Source: Bradyrhizobium sp. RP6
Lineage (GTDB): Bacteria > Pseudomonadota > Alphaproteobacteria > Rhizobiales > Xanthobacteraceae
Length of the DNA stretch: 64,000 nt
Assembly (NCBI RefSeq): GCF_003837805.1
Contig: NZ_RQIT01000009.1
Coordinates: 186,001-250,000 of the forward strand
Direction: 5' to 3'
A model generated the notes under the pieces. It was given only the letters and a program-made list of their open reading frames with translations, ran no database searches and was not told the origin of the DNA. This document shows, piece after piece, positions 8,682 through 17,150 of this stretch (positions are counted from its first letter, which is position 1; every line of letters begins with the position of its first letter). The position numbers and the translations under genes were made by a program.

Positions 8682-9860
8682 TCAGAATTTGAACCCGAGC
8701 GTGAGCGTGCCGGCTGCTTCCATCTTGCCGTCGGCCGAGCAGCTCCCGTTGAGCGCAATCTTGACTCGCCCGAACTTCGCGATGTCGACGCTGACTCCAA
8801 CGCGGGAAAAGTCGTTTGGCGAGCTCGGGATGATGAAGTTGACGTTGTCGAGCGCCCAGAAGGGCAGTTTGCCCTGCAGGTTGGTCTTCCAGAGCAATTC
8901 GACGAAGATGTGCCGCAGCGCATCAGGGTCGACGATGATGGTGCCTTTGCTGTCCGTGACCACGAAGCCCATCTCGTCGATATGGACGTTGCAGATCCGC
9001 TTCGACACGGCACAGTGCACCGACGTGAGATCCGGCAGGTTCGGTGAATCGCCGAACCGCCCCGAAGCCTTGGGATCCATCGCCGGTCCGGTACGCGGAT
9101 CTGGTGTTGCGATCGGTCTTTCCTCCGGAAATGTTTGCCAGATTTGCCGAAAACCGATGCCGTCGGTGGCCAGGAATGAGGCCATGCCAAAGAAATGACC
9201 GCGGCCGGATCTCTCTCCGCGAAAAAAGACATTGTTGCCGGCGGGATATTTCAGGTTCGTTAGCGCATCGAGAAGACGGTTGTGATCCTTGGCCACGAAA
9301 TTGATGCCATCGAGCACGAGCCGCCCCGCCTCCAGGTGCGAGCCGATGTGATCGTCGAGATCGATGCCGAGACCCTCCACCCGCCGGTGGATCTTCCTGA
9401 ATACGTCGGTATCTCTCGCGGTGACCACCCGGGCCCGTCGCAGGGCGTCGAGACGTCGCTCCTCGTCTTTCTCCAGGATGTAAATCCGACAGAGCCCGGG
9501 CCGATCGATCGCAATGTCGAGATGCACGTGCGGAGCCTTGCCGGTCTGCGTGAAGCCGACGCTCTTGACGCCCGCCTGCAGCCACGGATCGTAGCCCGGC
9601 ATGTTGATCTGGTCGGAGCCTAGCCGCGGTGCCTTGCCGGCGGCATCGAGCAGTTGCCGCCAGTTGTCGCACATGAAATCGAAACCAAGCGGATTCCAGT
9701 ACGGCACGAGGTCGTGAATCTTGTAGAATCCGTAAAGCTGAATGCCGGCTTCGCGCAGCTTCAGCGCGACCTTGTTCATGTCCGCCCGCATGGCGGCGCG
9801 GTCCTGAGCCGAGTTGCCGGCTCTCGGCGCGGTGTTCGGATCGAAGGGTGGTTCCGTCAT
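8682..9860 (-). CDS. Hypothetical protein (about 392 aa)
   Basis: I do not recognise this protein. The start at 9860 is preferred because AAGGAGA lies about 11 bases upstream; in-frame starts at 9881 and 9893 are possible. There is no signal peptide or membrane helix. The sequence looks like a soluble multidomain enzyme or structural protein: a helical N-terminus (ADMNKVALKLREAG), a central region rich in His and Asp (KAPHVHLDIAI, LDDHIGSHLEAG) and a beta-rich C-terminus (GRVKIALNGSC). It follows the alpha/beta hydrolase gene on the same strand by 92 bp and is probably part of a caspase-hydrolase-hypothetical transcript. Confidence 0.7.
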   Translation of the reverse strand: MTEPPFDPNTAPRAGNSAQDRAAMRADMNKVALKLREAGIQLYGFYKIHDLVPYWNPLGFDFMCDNWRQLLDAAGKAPRLGSDQINMPGYDPWLQAGVKSVGFTQTGKAPHVHLDIAIDRPGLCRIYILEKDEERRLDALRRARVVTARDTDVFRKIHRRVEGLGIDLDDHIGSHLEAGRLVLDGINFVAKDHNRLLDALTNLKYPAGNNVFFRGERSGRGHFFGMASFLATDGIGFRQIWQTFPEERPIATPDPRTGPAMDPKASGRFGDSPNLPDLTSVHCAVSKRICNVHIDEMGFVVTDSKGTIIVDPDALRHIFVELLWKTNLQGKLPFWALDNVNFIIPSSPNDFSRVGVSVDIAKFGRVKIALNGSCSADGKMEAAGTLTLGFKF

Positions 9861-9952
9861 GTCCTGCGTGTCTCCTTGCATCGTTACAGTCAAGGTTAAG
9901 CAGCGAGCCGGTGACTGGCGTATTCGTGGCCGCCGGAGGGGCCTTTGCGACG

Positions 9953-10963
9953 CTACAGCCTACTCAGGCGGCTGTAGAAACCGCCGCGGGCAATCATGTA
10001 GTGAATGTCCTTCGGAAAGGGGAAAGCGCCGCGAACGTTGGCAATCGCCTGTTTGAGGAATTCTCCATTGCGTGACGCCGACTTCTGGCCCAGTGGAGGT
10101 TTGTCGGCGACCTGCGGAATCATGAAGCGGTCGACGAAGGCCGGATCCAGATCATTGACCCTGACCATCTGCCCAAAGGCCGGAAATGCATCATAGTGAC
10201 CCACGCTCACAGTGAGGTTTTTGAGAGCAGGGCGCTGTGACGGAGGGCGATTGCCATCGAGCGTTGCGAGTCCGCGTCCGACCAGGTCCAGCTTCACCGA
10301 TTGCGAAAGGGTGGTCGGGCCATAGACAATTTCGAGCGCGCAGGTGCTCTGGCCCGACAGCCATTGGTACCAGAACGTGGCGTCGTCCGGTTGCGCTTTG
10401 ACGCCGTAGAGGCAATCAAATCCCCAGCAGGCCGACAGGTTCGGCTGATACTTTCCCAGGCTTCCGACCAGGTTGCGCATGCCGCTTCCGCCGCCGGAAT
10501 GGCAGGCGATGATGAGCTTGCCGACCTGGAGCTGGGGTATGCTCCGGGTGCCGTTGACGGTGCTGGTAACAGGCGCCACGAACTTGGCAAGAGCTCCGAG
10601 GATCTCGTCCAGATAGCGTTCGCCCCATTTGGCAGAAGCCAGATCCTTCACGCTGTAGTTCCCGGCAAAGGTGTCACCGACAGCATATTCGTAGCCCAGG
10701 AATGGCGCGACAAGCACGACATCCTTCCCCGAGTCCCGGACCTGTTCGCGCAGACGCGCAGGATCGTTCCGGAACAGGTATTCATGATCCCTGACATAGA
10801 AACCGTGTAGCCAGATTACGACATCGAACTGGGTGGCGGCGGTTGCGTGCTTCGGTGGAAGATAGACCGCCGTCGGCCTCATGCCGGGCGCCTGCCGTTT
10901 CGTGAAGAGCGTCACACCCGGAAAGGTGCCGACATCTTTCTGCTCCAGCTCGCAGGTTGTCAC
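9953..10963 (-). CDS. Alpha/beta-hydrolase-like protein
   Basis: A 336-residue protein with alpha/beta-hydrolase features: VVIWLHGFY (strand plus oxyanion HG), DVVLVAPFLGYEY, and the nucleophile region LIIACHSGGGSGMRN, where Ser sits in an H-S-G-G elbow. A late candidate histidine occurs in VSVGHYDAF. There is no signal peptide, so it is cytosolic or exported by a non-Sec route. It starts with GTG behind AAGGAGTGA. It lies 38 bp downstream of a caspase gene on the same strand, which suggests joint expression. It could be an esterase, lipase or peptidoglycan/peptide hydrolase; context beside a type VI module makes a secreted-effector role possible but unproven. Confidence 0.68.
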   Translation of the reverse strand: MTTCELEQKDVGTFPGVTLFTKRQAPGMRPTAVYLPPKHATAATQFDVVIWLHGFYVRDHEYLFRNDPARLREQVRDSGKDVVLVAPFLGYEYAVGDTFAGNYSVKDLASAKWGERYLDEILGALAKFVAPVTSTVNGTRSIPQLQVGKLIIACHSGGGSGMRNLVGSLGKYQPNLSACWGFDCLYGVKAQPDDATFWYQWLSGQSTCALEIVYGPTTLSQSVKLDLVGRGLATLDGNRPPSQRPALKNLTVSVGHYDAFPAFGQMVRVNDLDPAFVDRFMIPQVADKPPLGQKSASRNGEFLKQAIANVRGAFPFPKDIHYMIARGGFYSRLSRL

Positions 10964-11001
10964 TCAGGTCACTCCTTCGGACACCTCTTTTTTGCTTGGC
11001 G

Positions 11002-12876
11002 CTAGTTGCAGACCTCGACATTTCCAGTGTTGCCGCCGGGACCTCCACCGCCGCGGTATTCGAGGCGGCAGCCACGATTGACCTGACGGCAAAGATGCTG
11101 ATCACAATAGATGCTGCCACTGCCTCCCTTGGCAGTCGCCTGTCGCCGTGGCGCGGGGGCCTCCGCAGCCGGCGCGAACCTCTCGCGGGCCGGGCGATCC
11201 GCGCGCTCGCCCGTATTGCGGTTTGCAACAGGCTTCTTGCCGCGCCGCTTCTCGCATTCGTTGTCGTCATTGAGGAACGAGCCCTCGGCGCAGGTGATCT
11301 TGCTGCACTGGTCGCCATTAGCCCTGTAGCCGCGTTCACAGACCAGCGGACAGACCCGCGACGATTTGAGCTTGATTGCGTCAAGTGCATCGAGACTCGC
11401 AAGCTTCGCGTCGAACTTGGTTCCCGCGTGGCGGTTGAAGAGCGAGAGCGAGCGCTGCGAAGCGGCATTCCATTCGCCATTGACGGTACTGGTGAAGCAT
11501 CCGACGCGGCTCAATTCGCCCTGTACCAGCCTGGCGAGATCGGCCTGAGGGATATCGGCCCTGGCCGGATCGGCCTGCTGCGGCCCGGCGCTCAGAGCGG
11601 CGACCTTCGTGTCTGTGTCACTCTGAGCGGCCACAGCGGCTGGAGGCGGACTCACCGTGGTGGAATTCTCGACGGCGGCCTTGTTCCGAGTGAGCGCGGC
11701 GCTGAGCGATCCCTCGGATGTGGTCCGATTCCGCTCGGCATCGGCCGCTTGCTGTTGCGCCGCTAGTTTTGTTCTTTCGGCCGCAATACGGGCGTCCTCC
11801 GCAGCCTTCAGATCAGCGGCTGCCTTTTCCTGCTCTGCGCGCAGGGCGCCTTCGGAGGCAAGCCGGGCTTGCTGCTGTTGGGCTTGGCGCGCCTTTTCGG
11901 TCGCCGCAACCCGAGCCTCCTCCGCTTCGATCTGGTTGAGCTGAAGCTTGGCGAGGCTTGCATAATATCCGTCTGGATGCTGGCTCAGGAATACGCCCAG
12001 AGCGGCTTTATTGTTGAGCTGCAGCGCCAGTTCGTAGTCACGGCGAACCTCCGACTGGGGGTTGGCCGCCGCGGGCGCGGGCTCCACGGCCTTTGGAGCA
12101 GGCACGAGCGCAACGTCCTCGCCGCCCAACGAACCGTAGACGTAAGGCTCCTGCCGATTGCCCGTGGCTTGCAAGACGTCGTCGCGGACGAACCCAAAGG
12201 CCCTGCGCAGGTCGAGGCCCGGCTTTGCGATATACTTGACCAGTGCGGCCGCGTACGGGCTGTTCTGGCTGTTGCCGTCGAGCGCCGTCAACCCGGCCTT
12301 CGCGGCGAAGGCGATCAACGTATTGGAGACCGTTGGCTCGACCCTGGCGAGCCCGCGGCTGATCGATCGCGAGGCGACCGTTCGCTTCATCGTGTCGGCA
12401 AAAGGATTGTTGCGGCACGCGTCGACGATCACGACCCGTAGCTGCCTTGCAGGCTCGATCGCCAACAAGACACGGTCGAGCGAGAACGCCTCGTCGTAGA
12501 TGTCCGTATCACGTTCAAGCCTGGCGTCGGTTGGGATCAGATAGTTCGTGCCATCGATCTCGATGCCGTGGCCTGCGTAGTAGACGAGTGCGATGTCGGC
12601 GTCGCGCGCCTGATCTGCAAAATCCCTCAGGGCTCGCTTCATGTCCGTCGCTGCGAGGTTGAGCCTCGAGTCGACCACGTCAAACCCCGCGGCTCTCAAC
12701 GTCGCAGCGATGGCGCCGGCGTCGTTGGCCGGATTGGGAAGCAAGGGAGCGTTTTGATATGTGGCATTGCCAAGCACCAGGGCCACGCGCTTTGTCGCGA
12801 AAGCCGGCTGAGCAGTCAGGAACAGCGAGACAGCGAGTAGAAGAGCGTACAACTTGATCTGCGTGTAATTGCTCAT
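11002..12876 (-). CDS. Caspase-family protease with coiled coil and Cys-rich C-terminus (paralogue A)
   Basis: This 624-residue exported protein has a signal peptide ending PAFATK. The caspase domain (about 29-260) begins RVALVLGNATY; the dyad is H103 (YYAGHGIE) and C154 (VDACRNNPF), matching the orthocaspase-like peptidase C14 group. A linker is followed by a long Ala/Gln/Glu coiled coil (about 300-400) and then a region beginning ELSRVGCFTSTVNGEW that resembles a peptidoglycan-binding-like domain. The tail has several cysteines (CPLVCERGY, DQCSKITC). Its architecture and active-site numbering match the protein at 14179-15963, on the opposite strand. It heads a reverse-strand set with the hydrolase and hypothetical genes. 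Confidence 0.85.
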   Translation of the reverse strand: MSNYTQIKLYALLLAVSLFLTAQPAFATKRVALVLGNATYQNAPLLPNPANDAGAIAATLRAAGFDVVDSRLNLAATDMKRALRDFADQARDADIALVYYAGHGIEIDGTNYLIPTDARLERDTDIYDEAFSLDRVLLAIEPARQLRVVIVDACRNNPFADTMKRTVASRSISRGLARVEPTVSNTLIAFAAKAGLTALDGNSQNSPYAAALVKYIAKPGLDLRRAFGFVRDDVLQATGNRQEPYVYGSLGGEDVALVPAPKAVEPAPAAANPQSEVRRDYELALQLNNKAALGVFLSQHPDGYYASLAKLQLNQIEAEEARVAATEKARQAQQQQARLASEGALRAEQEKAAADLKAAEDARIAAERTKLAAQQQAADAERNRTTSEGSLSAALTRNKAAVENSTTVSPPPAAVAAQSDTDTKVAALSAGPQQADPARADIPQADLARLVQGELSRVGCFTSTVNGEWNAASQRSLSLFNRHAGTKFDAKLASLDALDAIKLKSSRVCPLVCERGYRANGDQCSKITCAEGSFLNDDNECEKRRGKKPVANRNTGERADRPARERFAPAAEAPAPRRQATAKGGSGSIYCDQHLCRQVNRGCRLEYRGGGGPGGNTGNVEVCN

Positions 12877-13240
12877 GGCGCGACGTCCAACATCAGCCGA
12901 AGAATGGTAGCGTCAACGAAGTTGGCATGGCCGCGCAGAATGCTGACTAAACTCATAGCTCCTGGCGACCGCCTGGCTCGTGCAGGGAACAGTCTCGAGC
13001 CCGATCCATTCCTGATGTTGGTCGCGTATTCCAGTGAACGCGTTCAAGGGCCTCGGACGATTGTTGGGGCCGGCGAGCGGTCCCGCCGGCGCTCTTCGCA
13101 CTCCGGTTCCTTGAGGTAAATTGTTGATATGTCTACTTTTACTGATCGGCTGGATCGTTTGCCTGAAGCGCTGAAGAAGGCCGAAAGTCGGTTCGGATCG
13201 AACTCCGCCGGTTACAGATCGAGCGGATGTGAAGCTGGTG
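12877..13240. other. Intergenic region, no gene recognised
   Basis: This is the 364 bp between two reverse-strand genes. It should hold the promoter of the caspase gene at its left edge. A short forward reading frame from 13129 begins plausibly but loses protein character and then runs antisense to the methyltransferase-like gene, so I did not call it. No repeat or RNA gene was seen. Confidence 0.5.
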
Positions 13241-13990
13241 TCAGACGTGCGGATCGATCGCCTTGGCCGGTGCCTGGCCCCGGCCTATCGTCCGGCACGT
13301 GGGGATCAGGAAAGGAGTTGTCGTGCGGTAGGCGGCATATTCGGGAAATGCCCGCCTCAGGATCCGCTCTTCGTTGATCATCCGCCGGCATTGGATCATC
13401 ACAATCACGATGGCGACGAGGACGGCAAGCGGTGAAAGGACCTGGAGTGTCACGCCGACCAGGGCAATCCCCTCGCAGAGATAGAGAGGATGCCGGACGA
13501 TCCGATAGGGCCCTTCCGTCACAAGACGCCTGGCCTCCGCTTGAATGCTGAAGGATCTGCCGAGCCAGCGGAGCACCACGATGCAGAGCGAGGTACCCAC
13601 CAAGACCAACGTCGAGGACACAGCCGACCAGACGAGCCCGAGCTCTGCCTTCGGAAGAAATGCCAGGACGATGCTCAAAAAAGTACCCAGCAAGGCTGAG
13701 ACCCGCGTCTCGATGCCCTGCGATTTCATGATCGGCACCAGCCGGGTGATGGTTGTCAGCGCGACGAGGCCGAGGAACAGGATGTTTGCAATTCTGGCCG
13801 CAAGCGCAAGCCCGTCGCGGAGATTGTCCGGCGGAAGCAGGTGAGGGACGCTGGCGGCGCCCATCAGAGCAGACCCGCCATAGATGATCACGACAACTGC
13901 CCTGGCGCTCCAATCCAACAAGGCATTACCCCCGCGCCCGGCAATCTCCTTCCGCGCTGTTCCCGCCTGATCGAGCTTCGCGCCAGTCAC
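13241..13990 (-). CDS. Isoprenylcysteine carboxyl methyltransferase-like integral membrane protein
   Basis: This 249-residue protein has about five or six hydrophobic segments. The C-terminal half carries the ICMT/PEMT signature: GPYRIVRHPLYLCE, where RHP contacts S-adenosylmethionine, and later NEERILRRAFPEYAAYR. Proteins of this fold methylate small molecules or lipids in the membrane; bacterial members rarely have a known substrate. It sits between the two opposed caspase genes and faces away from the forward-strand one. Nothing in the sequence ties it functionally to them. Confidence 0.8.
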   Translation of the reverse strand: MTGAKLDQAGTARKEIAGRGGNALLDWSARAVVVIIYGGSALMGAASVPHLLPPDNLRDGLALAARIANILFLGLVALTTITRLVPIMKSQGIETRVSALLGTFLSIVLAFLPKAELGLVWSAVSSTLVLVGTSLCIVVLRWLGRSFSIQAEARRLVTEGPYRIVRHPLYLCEGIALVGVTLQVLSPLAVLVAIVIVMIQCRRMINEERILRRAFPEYAAYRTTTPFLIPTCRTIGRGQAPAKAIDPHV

Positions 13991-14178
13991 GGGAGTGATC
14001 TCGCCTGTTCGAAACCTGCCTCATTAGACGGCAGGCTTGCGGTGAGGTCAATTGGACCAGCCAGCCAGCGCGGTCATGCCATCCCCTGAGGGTTCCACAG
14101 CCGGATCATGAGATCGCATTGAACCGCTTCCGTCGTGACGACACAAATGATGGAAGAAGATCAAAAAGTAGTACTGCC

Positions 14179-15963
14179 ATGCATTTGCACCGATCTGTGG
14201 CATTGCGCCGTACCCTGTTTCTTCTCGCTGCGCTGATCGTCTGTCAGCCGGCATGGGCTGCGAACCGTGTCGCGCTCGTCATCGGCAACTCGGCCTACAA
14301 GAACGCCGCAGCGCTTGCCAACCCAGCCAATGATGCTGCGATCGTTGAGGAGACGCTGAAGAGAGCGGGATTCAGCGTCGTCCAGACCCGCACGGATCTC
14401 CAGGCATCTGAGATGCGGCGTGCCCTGCGTGATTTTGCCGATGTGGCGCGCGACTCGGATGTCGCCGTCGTCTACTACGCGGGCCACGGAATCGAGCTCG
14501 AAGGTACGAACTACCTGATCCCCACGGATGCGACGCTCGAGCGCGATACGGATGTGTACGACGAGGCCTTTTCGCTCGAGCGAGTGCTGCTGGCGATCGA
14601 GCCGGCACGGCAGCTGCGGCTCGTGATCCTCGATGCTTGCCGCAACAATCCTTTCGCCGACAAGATGAAGCGGACGGTCGGCTCGCGGGCTGTCAGCCGG
14701 GGCCTCGCCAGGATCGAGCCGGCGACCTCGAATACGCTGGTTGCTTTCGCTGCCAAGGCTGGCTCGACGGCGTCCGACGGTGGCAGCAGGAACAGTCCCT
14801 ATGCCTCCGCACTGGTGAAATATATCGCTACTCCGGGCATGGACCTGCGCAGGGTGTTCGGCTTCGTCCGCGACGACGTCATGAAGGCGACCGGCAACAA
14901 GCAGGAGCCCTATGTGTACGGTACGCTCGGTGGCGATGATGTGCCGCTCGTGCCGGCACCGGCCAAGGAAGCGGTCGCCACAGCGCCTCAACCGGCCCCG
15001 CCACCGCTGCCTGCAACTCCACCGGTCTCGGCGCGTGCAGAAATCCGGCACGATTACGAGCTCGCGCTGCAGATCGGCAACAAGGATGCGCTGAACTACT
15101 TCCTTGCCCAGTATCCGGACGGCTACTACGCAAATCTGGCCAAGCTGCAGCTCGCCAAGATCGATGCGGAAGATAGGCGCGCGGCCGCAGCGGAAAAGGC
15201 GCGCCAGGCCGAGCAGGAGCAGGCGCGGCTCGTCAACCAGGGGGCCCAGCAGACACAACTGGCCAAAGCCGCCTCGGACTTGAAAGCAGCGCAGGACGCT
15301 CGTGCCGAGGCCGAGAAGGCCAGAGAAACCGCGCAGCAATTGGCCGCGCAGGCCGAGCAGCGTCGCCGGGAAGCTGAAATAGCCGTCGCGAGAATTGGCG
15401 CTCAGGCTGGGTCCGACCCGCAAGAGGCCCCCCCGAACTCGGATGCGAAAGTGGCCGCGCTGCCGCCTCCACAGACGTCCGCGCCGGCACCGCCATCCAA
15501 GGCCGAGCTTGCAAAATCGGTGCAAGCCGAGTTGCGCCGGGTCGGTTGCTTTAGCGGACCGGCCGATGGCGACTGGGATGCGGCCTCACGGCGTTCGCTC
15601 GAGTTGTACAACAAGAATGCCGGCACCACGTTCGATGCCAAGGCTGCGAGCCCTGAGGCGCTCGACGCGATCAAGCTCAAATCGGCGCGGGTTTGCCCGA
15701 TAATTTGCGGATCCGGCCAGAAACGCGATGGAGATCGATGTGTCAAGATCACCTGCGCCGCGGGCTACTTCCTGAACAATGACGATGAGTGCGAGAAGCG
15801 CAGGGCCCGTCCGACACCATCCGCAAAGCTCGAGCGCAGGAACAGGGATCCCGAAGAAGCTCCGGCACGGCCTGCAAGGCAGCCGAAGCCCGAGGCTAAC
15901 GCGGGCGGAGGCGGAGGAGGCGGCGGCGGCGGAATCGGCTTCATACCGTTCTTCCTGCCCTAA
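14179..15963 (+). CDS. Caspase-family protease with coiled coil and Cys-rich C-terminus (paralogue B)
   Basis: A 594-residue paralogue of the protein at 11002-12876. I chose ATG 14179 because it gives a signal peptide ending PAWAAN; an upstream ATG at 14119 would add 20 unlikely residues. The dyad H103 (AGHGIE) and C154 (LDACRNNPF) has the same numbering as its paralogue. The order is the same: caspase domain, proline linker, Ala/Glu/Gln coiled coil (about 300-400), a domain beginning ELRRVGCFSGPADGDW, and a cysteine-rich tail. It ends with a long glycine run followed by IGFIPFFLP, which the paralogue lacks. A small metalloprotease gene follows after 21 bp. Confidence 0.85.
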   Translation: MHLHRSVALRRTLFLLAALIVCQPAWAANRVALVIGNSAYKNAAALANPANDAAIVEETLKRAGFSVVQTRTDLQASEMRRALRDFADVARDSDVAVVYYAGHGIELEGTNYLIPTDATLERDTDVYDEAFSLERVLLAIEPARQLRLVILDACRNNPFADKMKRTVGSRAVSRGLARIEPATSNTLVAFAAKAGSTASDGGSRNSPYASALVKYIATPGMDLRRVFGFVRDDVMKATGNKQEPYVYGTLGGDDVPLVPAPAKEAVATAPQPAPPPLPATPPVSARAEIRHDYELALQIGNKDALNYFLAQYPDGYYANLAKLQLAKIDAEDRRAAAAEKARQAEQEQARLVNQGAQQTQLAKAASDLKAAQDARAEAEKARETAQQLAAQAEQRRREAEIAVARIGAQAGSDPQEAPPNSDAKVAALPPPQTSAPAPPSKAELAKSVQAELRRVGCFSGPADGDWDAASRRSLELYNKNAGTTFDAKAASPEALDAIKLKSARVCPIICGSGQKRDGDRCVKITCAAGYFLNNDDECEKRRARPTPSAKLERRNRDPEEAPARPARQPKPEANAGGGGGGGGGGIGFIPFFLP

Positions 15964-15984
15964 GACTGCTCGGTAGCACGGCGC

Positions 15985-16545
15985 ATGTCCATTCCGCTTA
16001 GACTTTATGTCACCCCATTCGCCAACAGGGGCGTCCTCGAGCCTGCGCAATGGGACTGCGACACAGCGAAGAAGGCGCTCGATGTCGTCAATACGATCTG
16101 GTCGAAGGCGAAGATCGCCTTCGTGATCAGCGATTGCATAATGGACAAGCCGCTCGACATGGCGCCGAGCAGGCGCAGCAGCGATGAGGTCCTGCTGGGC
16201 GTTCTCGCTTCCCGGCACGCCGCGGACAATGCGGTCCACATCTTCCTGGTCAATTCGATCGCAAGTCTGAACGCCGGCGGAGGTTCATACCCGAATGGCT
16301 CTCCCGAGCCCGCGAGCTTCGTCCAGTGGTATGGCAATGACCACGCCAATGGACGCGCCTGGGCGCACGAGCTCGGCCATCTCATGGAGCTCGATCACGT
16401 CGAGATCGACTATTCCAACGAGAAGCAGGCGGCGCAGCGCGTCAAGAACCTCATGGTGAAGGGATTGAGCGCGGGAAGCGACTTGACCAGCCAGCAGATC
16501 AGTACGGCCAAGGGCTCAAAGCTCGTCAAGAGATTTGGCGGTTAG
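15985..16545 (+). CDS. Small metzincin-like zinc metalloprotease
   Basis: This 186-residue protein carries the extended zinc signature HELGHLMELDH (128-138), that is HExxHxxxxxH: three zinc ligands at H128, H132 and H138 and general base E129. A methionine at 157 (KNLMVKG) is positioned as a possible Met-turn, which together define metzincins. The N-terminal part (PLRLYVTPFANRG, AVHIFLVNSI) fits the sheet of a minimal catalytic domain. There is no signal peptide, which is unusual for a metzincin and suggests a cytosolic site or non-Sec export. It starts 21 bp after the caspase gene and is followed by a hairpin. The substrate is unknown. Confidence 0.75.
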   Translation: MSIPLRLYVTPFANRGVLEPAQWDCDTAKKALDVVNTIWSKAKIAFVISDCIMDKPLDMAPSRRSSDEVLLGVLASRHAADNAVHIFLVNSIASLNAGGGSYPNGSPEPASFVQWYGNDHANGRAWAHELGHLMELDHVEIDYSNEKQAAQRVKNLMVKGLSAGSDLTSQQISTAKGSKLVKRFGG

Positions 16546-17150
16546 GCGCCATCGGATTTGACCATCCTTGCTGCGAGCCATGATGTTCCCAAAGGGGCAG
16601 GAGCGCTCGATCCCACGCAAGTGACTCTTCGACAACTCGGAGAAGGGCGCTTCCCGCCCTTTTACCCTCAGAGCACTCGCCGTACGAATTCGTCGGAAGG
16701 GGCGCCGTTCTCCATTTTCATGTAAAGGCAGCCGCTCAGGGCAGGGCAGTGATTGGCCTCCGCCGCGAGGGCGAGGATCACGTGCACTGCCGGTCGTGCG
16801 CATTTGTTAGACGGCCGGATCTTCTCGCTGGCGGATACGCGAGCGACCCGTTACGCAGCGCCTGGTTCGGGGCGCCATCAACGCTCACGCAAGGTTCGCT
16901 CGACCAGTCATGGTTGGTATCGATACCGCGCCATCAGGATGCCGTGCTCGGCTCGCAGTAGCTCGACGCAGTCGGCTCTACGCCGATTTTGGTGAATGCC
17001 CTGCAGTTGCTTCGTTATCCTCGCAACCTTTCGCAACGAATTGCGTCCGAAAATCGTGCAGGAATCGCTTTCGCGGCGGCCATGAAGAAAGCGCAGAGCC
17101 AGCTCGATCTGCTGCCGCTACGTTGAATTGGAGCGCGGGAGGTGGGCAGC
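16546..17150. other. Intergenic region with hairpin and possible small reverse-strand frame
   Basis: This 605 bp separates the protease cluster from nosX. Apart from the hairpin it holds a reverse-strand frame ending at 16668 (possible GTG start at 16787 or 16781, 39 codons or fewer), whose last part reads LYMKMENGAPSDEFVRRVL and looks protein-like. It could be a tiny gene or a decayed remnant; I saw no convincing ribosome-binding site. The rest shows nothing recognisable. Confidence 0.3.
16643..16661 (+). terminator. Hairpin, probable terminator after the metalloprotease gene
   Basis: Inverted arms AAGGGCG (16643-16649) and CGCCCTT (16655-16661) enclose a five-base loop and are followed by only a short T run. 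It lies about 100 bp past the stop of the forward-strand protease gene. Confidence 0.5.

Noticed and set aside
13129..13377. Forward frame beginning MSTFTDRLDRLPEALKKAES
   Set aside because: Only its first 22 residues look protein-like; it then runs antisense to the methyltransferase-like gene and has a poorly placed ribosome-binding site.
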